Assembly (NCBI GenBank): GCA_030607715.1 | Contig: JAUWJM010000033.1 | Location: forward strand, 1 to 13,561 | Reading direction: 5' to 3' | Source of the DNA: Candidatus Aerophobota bacterium | GTDB lineage: Bacteria; Aerophobota; Aerophobia; Aerophobales; B3-G15 | Length of the DNA: 13,561 nt | In this document: positions 6,949 to 13,561 of the stretch, in pieces | Position numbering within the stretch: the stretch's first letter is position 1 | How the letters are laid out: every line of letters starts with the position of its first letter | Notes under the pieces: generated by a model | Told to the model about the DNA's origin: nothing | Database searches by the model: none | Seen by the model: only the letters and a program-made list of their open reading frames with translations | Translations under genes and position numbers: made by a program

Positions 6949-7027
6949 TTATTTCTGGTTAATTGCTAAAGTTGATTGTGAGGCATTACATCAGAATGAT
7001 GAGAGAATATTTCGAGGAGATGATAAA

Positions 7028-8218
7028 ATGAAAACAATAGTTTTATCAGCAAAATGGGATCCAAAGAAAGATTTTAAATTGGGTCCAAAGGATATAGAGG
7101 GAAAGCTTACTTATTTAGGAAGTTATGTTTGGAGGGATCCAGAGCTTAAGATTAAAGAAAAGGATATTCCTGAAATTGGTCCTACAGAGGTTTTAATTAA
7201 AGTAAAAGCTTGCGGAATATGTGGAAGCGATGTGCATATGGCTCAGGCTGATAAGGAAGGATATATATGGTATCCAGGACTTACTGCTTTTCCCTGCACT
7301 TTAGGACATGAATTTTCTGGAATAGTGGCTAATGCAGGAAAACAGGCTATTAACAAACGCACAGGAAAAAGATACACTGAAGGTGAGGCAGTTACTTCTG
7401 AGGAGATGCTCTGGTGTGCATCTTGTCGTCCCTGTGCTGATGGTTATCCTAATCACTGTGAAAGGTTGCAAGAGTTAGGCTTTACCTGTGATGGTGCTTT
7501 TGCTGAATATGTTAAGGTGGATGCTCGCTATATATGGAGCCTGGAGGAATTAAGGAGAAATTACAGCGATGAGGACATATTCTTAGCGGGTAGTTTAATT
7601 GAACCAACCTCGGTAGCTTATAATGCAGTTATAGAAAGAGGTGGGAGTATTCGTCCAGGGGACAATGTGGTTATATTGGGAGGAGGGCCCATTGGTCTGG
7701 CAGCAGTAGCTATTTTAAAAAAAGCAGGGGCATCGAAGGTAATCTTATCAGAGCCTTCAAAGGCAAGAGCAAATATGGGAAAAAGGATAGGAGCTGATTA
7801 TATAATTAATCCCTTAAAGGAGAGTTTTACTGAAAAAGTTCTGGAGATAACCGGAGGAATGGGGGCAAAGCTATACCTTGAAGCTACTGGTCTTCCTGAT
7901 AAAGTCTTTCCCGATATTGAAGAATCTATCTGGAAGGGAAAGCAAATTAACAGTATGGTGGTGATTGTAGCGAGGTCATCCAGGAAAATTCCTGTTAGCG
8001 GGGAGGTATTTCAAGTAAGAAGAGCATCCATTGTGGGTTCACAAGGACATTCAGGACATGGAATCTTTCCTCAAGTAATTAGCTCTATGGCCTCGGGGAT
8101 GGATATGTTACCTTTAATCACCAAAAAAATATCCTTAAGAGAAGTTCCCGAAAATATAATAATGCTTCAGACTAACCGTGAAGAGTGTAAGATCAGCGCG
8201 GTTTTAGAATCAAGGTAA
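7028..8218 (+). CDS. iolM: Zn-dependent medium-chain dehydrogenase, scyllo-inosose 3-dehydrogenase (IolM)-like
   Basis: A 396-residue MDR-family enzyme, longer than usual through an N-terminal extension of about 30 residues (VLSAKWDPK to YVWRDPEL), a trait shared with Thermotoga IolM (TM0412, about 395 residues as recalled). Catalytic Zn ligands are Cys65, His94/Glu95 and Glu192. The structural Zn lobe has Cys130, 133, 136 and 144 (EEMLWCASCRPC). The Rossmann motif GGGPIG is at 218-223, with Glu242 ending strand 2, which favours NAD. IolM oxidises scyllo-inosose to 3-dehydro-scyllo-inosose in the Thermotoga inositol route. The downstream IolN- and IolO-like genes support the same role. GAGGAG lies eight bases before the ATG, and a short frame upstream ends by overlapping this start (ATGA). 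Confidence 0.78.
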   Translation: MKTIVLSAKWDPKKDFKLGPKDIEGKLTYLGSYVWRDPELKIKEKDIPEIGPTEVLIKVKACGICGSDVHMAQADKEGYIWYPGLTAFPCTLGHEFSGIVANAGKQAINKRTGKRYTEGEAVTSEEMLWCASCRPCADGYPNHCERLQELGFTCDGAFAEYVKVDARYIWSLEELRRNYSDEDIFLAGSLIEPTSVAYNAVIERGGSIRPGDNVVILGGGPIGLAAVAILKKAGASKVILSEPSKARANMGKRIGADYIINPLKESFTEKVLEITGGMGAKLYLEATGLPDKVFPDIEESIWKGKQINSMVVIVARSSRKIPVSGEVFQVRRASIVGSQGHSGHGIFPQVISSMASGMDMLPLITKKISLREVPENIIMLQTNREECKISAVLESR

Positions 8219-8229
8219 AGGGTAAAGTA

Positions 8230-9249
8230 ATGAAGAAAATGTTAGGCGCGGTATTTAAAGGAGAAGGGAAACTTAACTTAAAAGAAGTCCCTATTCCTCA
8301 AATTAAAAACTTAGATGATGTGCTTCTTCAAGTAGAAGCCGCCAGTATTTGTGGCACAGATATCCATATTTTAGAAGTCCCTCCCGGACATCCGGCCAAT
8401 AAAGGAGTGATATTAGGCCATGAATACACGGGAAAGATATTAGAGATTGGAGATGGAGTAAAAGATTTTAAAGAAGGTGACAGAGTAGTCATTGACCCTA
8501 ACATTACCTGCGGCAGTTGCATTTACTGTAAAATGGGTCTATCCAATATGTGTGAGAGAATGACCACTTTAGGGATATTTATCAATGGAGGGTTTACCGA
8601 ATATAATGTTGCTCCTGCTAAGGCACTACATAAAATCTCTCCTGATGTTCCCGCTGAATTAGCTGTATTTGCTGAACCTTTATCTTGCGTGATTAATGGC
8701 ACACAGAAACTTAAAGTTCAACCCGGGGAATCTGTTGTAGTTTTAGGAGCAGGGCCAATAGGACTTTTATTTACTCAGATGTTTAAAGCATCGGGGGCAG
8801 GAAAAATTATAGTTTCTGAAGTTTCGGAGTATCGAAGTAAATATGCCAGGGAAAGTGGGGCAACAACGGTTGTAAATCCTCTAAAAGAAAATTTGGAAGA
8901 GGTGGTTAAGAAGGAAACAGTGATCGGTGCAGATATAGTGGTGGATGCAGTGGGGACATTATTTAAGGAGGCAATGAAGATTGTGTGTAGAGGTGGGCAC
9001 ATTCTTCTTTTTGGACAAAATTATAAAGCTAAAACTGAAATTACTCAAAATGATATTACACGTAATGAGCTCACAATTTTTGGAAACTATATTGCTAATT
9101 TTACCTTCCCTCTTACCGTTAAGATCATTGAAAGCAAAATATTAAATCTGGAGAAACTTATTACTCATAGATTTCCCCTGAAGGATATTCATAAGGGAAT
9201 AGAGGCAATGAGAAAACAAAGGGCAATTAAGGTAATTATAACACCATAA
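8230..9249 (+). CDS. Second Zn-dependent medium-chain dehydrogenase (threonine/sorbitol dehydrogenase-like)
   Basis: A 339-residue MDR enzyme of ordinary length, without the IolM-type N-terminal extension. Catalytic Zn residues are Cys41 (SICGTD), His64/Glu65 (GHE) and Glu149 (AEPLSC). Structural Zn is held by Cys94, 97, 100 and 108. The cofactor motif GAGPIG is at 173-178, with Glu197 ending strand 2, which favours NAD. The family oxidises polyols, sugar alcohols, threonine and cyclitols. It sits 11 bases after iolM and 10 before iolN, so it should act in the same pathway. Since no typical IolG lies in the operon, it may oxidise myo- or scyllo-inositol to inosose, or reduce a later keto-acid such as tagaturonate. 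That is inference; the exact substrate cannot be read from the sequence. Confidence 0.85.
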   Translation: MKKMLGAVFKGEGKLNLKEVPIPQIKNLDDVLLQVEAASICGTDIHILEVPPGHPANKGVILGHEYTGKILEIGDGVKDFKEGDRVVIDPNITCGSCIYCKMGLSNMCERMTTLGIFINGGFTEYNVAPAKALHKISPDVPAELAVFAEPLSCVINGTQKLKVQPGESVVVLGAGPIGLLFTQMFKASGAGKIIVSEVSEYRSKYARESGATTVVNPLKENLEEVVKKETVIGADIVVDAVGTLFKEAMKIVCRGGHILLFGQNYKAKTEITQNDITRNELTIFGNYIANFTFPLTVKIIESKILNLEKLITHRFPLKDIHKGIEAMRKQRAIKVIITP

Positions 9250-9259
9250 GGAGGGATAA

Positions 9260-10378
9260 ATGTCTGATCAAAAAAAGAAGAGTGGAATATGGCTGACTAC
9301 AGAAAATCCGGCCATAATATTTGAAGATAATGAAGTAGGCAAGCTAAAAAAGAAAATTTGGGATGCCTCGGAGGAAGAAATTAATACTATATTAAAGGAA
9401 TATGAAGTTCCTTCTCCTTCTGAATTAGGAAAACCAGGGAGTTACATTCAGACTACAATTCGCCAGAGAGTCATTGAAAATAGAAGAAAGAACGACATTG
9501 TAATTATTCCTCTGGGATCTACGGAAAAACATGGTCGACATATGAACTCTGGTATGGATACGCTTGTGGTAACTCAGATTGCAGAGGGGGTGCGTAGATA
9601 TACAGCTAAGCAAGGTAAGCCAGTTAATCTTGCCTGGTCTCCTCTCAACTATGGAGCACATCCCTATCACCATATTGGGATGCCGGGCACGGTGAATATG
9701 CCGCAGGATGTAGTGCGGGAGCCTCTTGTTTATGTGATGCTTGGGTTATGGAATGACGGCTTCCGCAAGCAAATCTTTATTAATAACCACGGTCAGCTCT
9801 GGGTCCTGGAATCAGCCTTGCATGAGTTTATGTATCGATATCAGCTTCCCGGAATTTTTCAAGTACTGGATTGGCATCGAGGGGTAAGAGAGTTCTTTGG
9901 TTTAACGGGAAAAGCGGACAGTATGGAAACAGATTTTGTGCATGCAGATGAGTCGGAGACCTCATTAGCTCTTTTAATGTTCCCTGAGGGGATGGTTGAT
10001 ATGAGTTTAGCTCAGGATACAAAAGGGAAAGGATATCTTCCCGATGGTCATTTTGATAAATCGGTGGATCCACTTCGCCGACCTCACCGTTGGTCTGAGG
10101 GCGAGGGTCATGCTCCTATTGAGTTATCTGCTCAGCCAGAAGGAACAGTCGGAAAACCAGGTCTGGCTTGCACCAGAAAGGCCAAACGTCCTGTCGCCGC
10201 TATCCTTGAGTATTTGACATTAGTTGTTAATCAAATCCTGGAGGTTTTTCCACCGGGCAGGGTTCCACCAGTAGAGGAAGTAACTCTACGTTCTGCCAGG
10301 GAGATGGAGCCTTACCTGAAGGAGCCTGAGAGTGAGGGTTGGAGACCAGTCTATGGTTTACCAAGAATTGGATTTTAA
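9260..10378 (+). CDS. iolN: Creatininase-family hydrolase, 3-dehydro-scyllo-inosose hydrolase (IolN)-like
   Basis: A 372-residue member of the creatininase superfamily, longer than classic creatininases (about 250). It has an N-terminal extension of about 75 residues and a C-terminal tail, as in Thermotoga IolN (TM0413, roughly 380 as recalled). Metal and active-site motifs: PLGSTEKHGRHMNSGMD (84-100; Glu89, His91, Asp100), NNHGQ (His177) and HADESETS (228-235; Glu231). In the Thermotoga route IolN opens the diketo-inositol ring to 5-keto-L-gluconate. Placement between an IolM-like and an IolO-like gene supports this over an amidohydrolase of creatinine or a mycofactocin-type role. The ribosome-binding site AAGGAGGG overlaps the preceding TAA, and six bases separate the stop from iolO. 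Confidence 0.75.
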   Translation: MSDQKKKSGIWLTTENPAIIFEDNEVGKLKKKIWDASEEEINTILKEYEVPSPSELGKPGSYIQTTIRQRVIENRRKNDIVIIPLGSTEKHGRHMNSGMDTLVVTQIAEGVRRYTAKQGKPVNLAWSPLNYGAHPYHHIGMPGTVNMPQDVVREPLVYVMLGLWNDGFRKQIFINNHGQLWVLESALHEFMYRYQLPGIFQVLDWHRGVREFFGLTGKADSMETDFVHADESETSLALLMFPEGMVDMSLAQDTKGKGYLPDGHFDKSVDPLRRPHRWSEGEGHAPIELSAQPEGTVGKPGLACTRKAKRPVAAILEYLTLVVNQILEVFPPGRVPPVEEVTLRSAREMEPYLKEPESEGWRPVYGLPRIGF

Positions 10379-10384
10379 GTAGAG

Positions 10385-11173
10385 ATGAAAAGTAGTATTA
10401 TTGTGCCTGTTCAGGACCTAACGTCGTTCTCCCCCTTCTCTCCCGACGAGGGTCTTGAGGTTAATTTTGCAAAGACATCAGAGGCTGGGTATGATGGTGT
10501 AGAGTTAGCCATTACCGATCCCACCTGCATTGATGTAGCTAAAATTAAAAGACTTCTTAAACAGTATAATTTAGCTATGCCCGCTATTACCACTGGCCAG
10601 GCTTATGGAATTGGGGGTCTTTCACTCACTGCCTCTAATGAAGAAGTGCGTGAGAAGGCGCTACGAAGGATCAAGGAACACATCAATCTTGGGCGAGAAT
10701 TGGGCGCGGTGGTAATTATCGGGTTAATCAGGGGAAAGAAGGGAGATAGGAATGCAAGGAAGTTTTTAATTAAGGCTTTAGCAACCTGTGCTCGTTTTGA
10801 TAGTAGAGTTAATCTTGTTCTGGAACCACTTAATCGTTATGAAACTAAATTAATCAATACAGTAGATGAAGCTTTGGAAGTTCTAAAAGAGATCGGGATG
10901 GAGAATATCGGTATACTTTTTGATACCTTTCATGCCAATATTGAGGAAATATCAATAAAGGAAAGTGTTCAAAGAGCCAATGGTCATCTCTTCCATATTC
11001 ATATAGCCGATATCAATCGCTTGACTCCTGGTTACGGTCATTTTAATTTTAGAGAACTCAGCGAAGCTCTTTCCCGGATAGATTACCATGGATTTTGTTC
11101 ACTGGAATCATTACCAAAACCTAATCCTAAAAAATGTTTACAAGAATCAGCTGAGTATATCAAGAAATTATAA
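10385..11173 (+). CDS. iolO: 5-keto-L-gluconate epimerase (IolO)-like TIM-barrel enzyme
   Basis: A 262-residue xylose-isomerase-like TIM barrel. Metal ligands typical of the tagatose/psicose 3-epimerase group are present: Glu147 (LEPLNRYET), Asp180 (LFDTFHANIEE), His206 (FHIHIAD) and Glu241 (SLESLP). Several stretches recall Thermotoga IolO (TM0416): TGQAYG followed by GLSLT, GAVVIIGLIRG, EPLNRYET, NTVDEAL, DTFHANIEE and PGYGHFNF. That enzyme turns 5-keto-L-gluconate into D-tagaturonate, which then enters the hexuronate pathway. As last gene of the operon, it follows iolN by six bases. It is clearly different from the other TIM-barrel gene at 1296-2063. Its stop lies only ten bases from the stop of the convergent nusB-cca gene, with no clear terminator between. 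Confidence 0.78.
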   Translation: MKSSIIVPVQDLTSFSPFSPDEGLEVNFAKTSEAGYDGVELAITDPTCIDVAKIKRLLKQYNLAMPAITTGQAYGIGGLSLTASNEEVREKALRRIKEHINLGRELGAVVIIGLIRGKKGDRNARKFLIKALATCARFDSRVNLVLEPLNRYETKLINTVDEALEVLKEIGMENIGILFDTFHANIEEISIKESVQRANGHLFHIHIADINRLTPGYGHFNFRELSEALSRIDYHGFCSLESLPKPNPKKCLQESAEYIKKL

Positions 11174-11183
11174 TGTTCAAATA

Positions 11184-12890
11184 TTAATTCTCCTTTTGCC
11201 AGAGGTTTTTTACCAAGCTAATGGCATCTTTTTTTGTTTTTATCTCTCCACTTATTTGTGCTTGATGAATTTTGTTTAAAAGATAAGAAATATGAGGACC
11301 AGCAGGAACTCCCAGAAGTTTTATTATTTCCTCTCCGTTAAGTAATTTAAAAGGATGAAAAATTAAGGGAGATTTTTGAAAAAATTCTTTTAACAATGAG
11401 AGAATAGATTCTGAAAGATTCTTTTGATCGAAGCTACTCATTAAAGAAATAAGGAGAATTTCTACTACTTCTTCTCTTCCTTCAGCAAATAGTTGAGATA
11501 AAGACCGGGAAGATGGATGATTGATTATAATATTCTGAAAAGAAGGATATAATTTTTCTATTTTTTTTACTATCTTTCTCTCTCTTTGCGTTAATTTCAA
11601 TCTTTCAGCTATAGAAGTTAAAGTTCGTTTTTCTTCAAGAGGAGGAAAGAATAAGCTTATAAGTTTTAATAATTCTCCGCGAGTTCTAACTTTCCCTTCT
11701 TTTTTATTCAAATGAAGAGTTACTTTTTTGTAGATATCTTCTGGTAATTTCTCGGGACATAAGATTATTTCTAAGTTTTTCAAATTCTCTACCTGCGGAG
11801 AGATATTAAAAACCTCTTTCAACAGTTTTTTAATAGAGGAATTTTCCAGATATTTGGAAGAATGAGGATTTTTAAAAATAAGGAAAAATTCTTCTCTTAT
11901 TCTTTCTCCTGCTATTTTTTTTAAAAGAAAAGATTTTTTTTGAATAACACTGATGAGTTTATTTTCTATAGTAAGATTAAGCTGGGAAGCTAAACGGAAA
12001 GCTCGCATCATGCGAAGGGGATCTTCTTCTATAGATTTTTCATCCATTAATTTAATTCTTCTTGCCATTAAATCTTCTAATCCCGTATCAGGATCTATAA
12101 GAATTAAAGAAACAGGATAAGAAGTACCCAATTCCAGAGCAAGAGCATTAATAGTAAAATCCCGTTGTATTAAATCTAATTTTATGGGGGATGATTTTTT
12201 GAGAGCGAAATCAAAAATAATCTTTCCTGAAAGGATAACTCTCATTGAGGAAAGATTTAAAGAGAATATACTTGCACCTGTTTCTCGGGCAAATCTTCGA
12301 ACAAAGGAAAATTTAGGATCTTCAATAATAAAATCTAAATCATTACTTTTCTTACCCAGGAGGAGATTACGAGTATATCCCCCTACTAACCAGAGTCTTT
12401 CTTCTTTCTTTATTTTAATAAGTTTTTGAAGATAAGTATTTTTTTGAAGATTTTCTTCAAGATAATCCCACTTTAGAGAATCATCTGCATTTCTTTCTTT
12501 CCGAATTTTATCAAGGATACCATTAACAAATTTTCCAGAATCTTCGGTCCCATAACGTTTAGCTATCTCTATAGCTTCGTTTATACTAACGATAGAAGGA
12601 ACCTTTTCTAAAAAAAACAACTCATAAATAGAGAAACGCAAAATATTCCGATCTACAATCGCCATGCGCTCAAGGGTCCAATTTTTTGCATATTTTTTAA
12701 TTAACTCATTAATGGGATGAAGAGAGGAATAAACTCCCTGAACCAAATTTTCAGTGAAATTTCTCACTTCGGGTTTTAATCGATACTGAGAAAATATAAT
12801 TTTCAAAGCTTTCTCAGATGAAATCCCTCTTATGTCCATCTGGTAAAGAATTTGCAAAGCAAGTTCCCTGGCTTTACGGCGATTTTTCAT
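11184..12890 (-). CDS. NusB fused to a CCA-adding/poly(A) polymerase-type tRNA nucleotidyltransferase
   Basis: One 568-residue frame with two housekeeping domains. Residues 1-132 are NusB, the antitermination factor that binds boxA RNA with NusE (KARELALQILYQMD; NWTLERMAIVDRNILR; PSIVSINEAIEIAKRYG; KFVNGILDKI). After a linker of about 30 residues comes a class II nucleotidyltransferase: LVGGYTRNLLLG (168-179), catalytic Asp184 and Asp186 (NDLDF), a third acidic residue Asp227, RDFTINALA (243-251) and EDPLRMMRAFRLA (289-301), then the helical neck, body and tail. It adds or repairs tRNA CCA ends, or adds A tails. No in-frame ATG, GTG or TTG lies in the linker, so separate translation of the second half is unlikely. 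One deviation is Asn175 where the family usually has Asp (GG-x-x-RD). The ATG at 12890 has AAGG nine bases upstream. Confidence 0.9.
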   Translation of the reverse strand: MKNRRKARELALQILYQMDIRGISSEKALKIIFSQYRLKPEVRNFTENLVQGVYSSLHPINELIKKYAKNWTLERMAIVDRNILRFSIYELFFLEKVPSIVSINEAIEIAKRYGTEDSGKFVNGILDKIRKERNADDSLKWDYLEENLQKNTYLQKLIKIKKEERLWLVGGYTRNLLLGKKSNDLDFIIEDPKFSFVRRFARETGASIFSLNLSSMRVILSGKIIFDFALKKSSPIKLDLIQRDFTINALALELGTSYPVSLILIDPDTGLEDLMARRIKLMDEKSIEEDPLRMMRAFRLASQLNLTIENKLISVIQKKSFLLKKIAGERIREEFFLIFKNPHSSKYLENSSIKKLLKEVFNISPQVENLKNLEIILCPEKLPEDIYKKVTLHLNKKEGKVRTRGELLKLISLFFPPLEEKRTLTSIAERLKLTQRERKIVKKIEKLYPSFQNIIINHPSSRSLSQLFAEGREEVVEILLISLMSSFDQKNLSESILSLLKEFFQKSPLIFHPFKLLNGEEIIKLLGVPAGPHISYLLNKIHQAQISGEIKTKKDAISLVKNLWQKEN

Positions 12891-12926
12891 CTATAGACCT
12901 TAAGATTAATTGTCAATAATTTTAGT

Positions 12927-12956
12927 ATCATATACCTTATTTCTTATTTTTGTCAA
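12927..12956 (-). promoter_or_regulatory. Sigma-70-type promoter for the nusB-cca gene
   Basis: On the minus strand TTGACA (12956-12951), an 18-base spacer and TATGAT (12932-12927). The predicted start of transcription is about 30 bases before the ATG at 12890. A second TTGACA-like copy at 12916-12911 is too close to the gene to be used. Confidence 0.5.
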
Positions 12957-12971
12957 ATTCCTCCCGTCTTC

Positions 12972-12999
12972 TTGACTTAGTTTTTTTTCCTATTATAAT
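12972..12999 (+). promoter_or_regulatory. Sigma-70-type promoter for the tetR gene
   Basis: TTGACT at 12972-12977, a 16-base spacer and a consensus TATAAT at 12994-12999. It is divergent from, and about 15 bases clear of, the nusB-cca promoter. Confidence 0.6.
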
Positions 13000-13003
13000 A
13001 AAA

Positions 13004-13017
13004 TGACTGAATAGTCA
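13004..13017. promoter_or_regulatory. TetR-type operator at the tetR transcription start
   Basis: TGACT-GAAT-AGTCA is a perfect dyad placed four bases after the -10 box, where a bound repressor would block initiation. TGACT/AGTCA half-sites are common in autoregulated TetR-family promoters. The adjacent tetR gene is the likely binder. Confidence 0.6.
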
Positions 13018-13033
13018 GCCATATGTTTTTAAG

Positions 13034-13561
13034 ATGAATAAAAGGAAAATAAGACAAAGAGATCATAAAATTCAGATTTTAGAAGCAGCAGAAAAAACCT
13101 TTGCTAAAAAAGGTTTTTATACTACTATAGAGGAAGTCGCTCATCAGGCACAATTAGCTAAAGGGACAATTTATCTTTATTTTGATAGTAAAGAAGATTT
13201 ATTCTTCTCGGTTACGGAGAGAAAGCTGGATATTCTTTTAGGTAAAATTGAAGAAGAATTAAAAAAATCAAATCTTCCTTCCCAAAGAATTAGGGGAGTG
13301 ATTGCTGTTCATTTAAAATTCCTTGAAGAAAATGGAGATTTTTTTAAGATTATGCAAGGTTTCTCTGAAAGCCTGAAAGAAAAATTAGAAAAAAAGTTAA
13401 AGGACAGAGTAATACAAAAACAATCTTATTATATAGAAATACTTGATAAATTAATTCAAGAGGCTATTAATAAAAAAGAAGTAAAACTCTTGGATTCAAG
13501 AAAATTAGCCGTAATTTTAATGGGGATAATTCATAGTCTTACTCTTTACTGGATTTCTAAA
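13034..13561 (+). CDS. TetR/AcrR-family transcriptional regulator (3' end cut by the window)
   Basis: The first 176 codons of a TetR-family repressor, open to the last base; full members are about 190-210 residues, so little is missing. The N-terminal DNA-binding domain reads ILEAAEKTFAKKGFYTT, then IEEVAHQAQLAKGTIYLYF and KEDLF (residues 15-57), the classic helix-turn-helix. The remainder is the helical ligand and dimer domain, too variable to name a ligand. Such regulators often control an adjacent efflux pump or lipid/stress genes, probably beyond the window. The ATG lacks a strong ribosome-binding site; a four-codon frame at 13023-13037 ends across it (ATGA). The dyad at 13004-13017 suggests autorepression. 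Confidence 0.88.
   Translation, partial: MNKRKIRQRDHKIQILEAAEKTFAKKGFYTTIEEVAHQAQLAKGTIYLYFDSKEDLFFSVTERKLDILLGKIEEELKKSNLPSQRIRGVIAVHLKFLEENGDFFKIMQGFSESLKEKLEKKLKDRVIQKQSYYIEILDKLIQEAINKKEVKLLDSRKLAVILMGIIHSLTLYWISK

Noticed and set aside
8328..10593. Minus-strand frames opposite the second dehydrogenase, iolN and iolO (8328-8522, 8775-9002, 9425-9673, 9828-10073, 10411-10593)
   Set aside because: All are short and antisense to genes with intact catalytic motifs.
11088..11279. Plus-strand frame across the iolO end and the convergent gene
   Set aside because: Out of frame with iolO and opposite the nucleotidyltransferase C-terminus; no start signal or domain.
12184..12429. Plus-strand frame within the nusB-cca gene
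   Set aside because: Antisense to the nucleotidyltransferase core motifs.
13093..13118. Ten-bp inverted repeat AAAAACCTTT/AAAGGTTTTT inside tetR
   Set aside because: It looks like a weak terminator or attenuator, but it encodes the conserved FAKKGF part of the TetR helix-turn-helix domain in A/T-rich codons, so coding explains it.

Overview
The window is AT-rich DNA from an anaerobic-looking bacterium. Its central operon resembles the inositol-catabolism genes of Thermotoga maritima. Together with an unusual NusB-tRNA nucleotidyltransferase fusion, this suggests a deep-branching or candidate-phylum bacterium (Thermotogota- or Atribacterota-like). That placement is inference; no rRNA or marker gene settles it.

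Layout. (1) 1-126: the right end of an IS200/IS605-group or stand-alone tnpB element, with the last codons of tnpB, then the terminal hairpin, then flanking DNA without a recognisable gene (127-268). (2) 269-2587, minus strand: a three-gene run read from right to left: a membrane protein with a bacterial PH domain, a TIM-barrel sugar isomerase/epimerase, and a Gfo/Idh/MocA oxidoreductase. The first two overlap by ATGA. (3) 2657-2870: a divergent control region with a promoter and two adjacent dyads, one a perfect 14-bp LacI-type palindrome. (4) 2871-11173, plus strand: a LacI-family repressor, a broken hydrolase start (3920-4033), a GH38 alpha-mannosidase, an IolM-like Zn dehydrogenase, a second Zn dehydrogenase, an IolN-like creatininase-fold hydrolase and an IolO-like epimerase. 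(5) 11184-12890, minus strand, tail-to-tail with the operon: one reading frame holding NusB followed by a CCA-adding/poly(A) polymerase-type nucleotidyltransferase. (6) 13034 to the end: a TetR-family regulator, cut off by the window, with a clear promoter and a TetR-like operator.

How the genes fit together. In Thermotoga, myo-inositol is oxidised to scyllo-inosose (IolG), then to 3-dehydro-scyllo-inosose (IolM). The ring is opened by IolN to 5-keto-L-gluconate, which IolO epimerises to D-tagaturonate. Here IolM, IolN and IolO candidates lie together, in order, with short gaps. No typical IolG is present, but a second Zn dehydrogenase between iolM and iolN, or the divergent Gfo/Idh/MocA protein, could do the first step. 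The GH38 alpha-mannosidase as first enzyme of the same transcript suggests that the natural substrate is a mannosylated inositol (for example from phosphatidylinositol mannosides or mannosyl-inositol sphingolipids), not free inositol. This is the main hypothesis from the window. No transporter and no later tagaturonate-processing enzyme is visible here.
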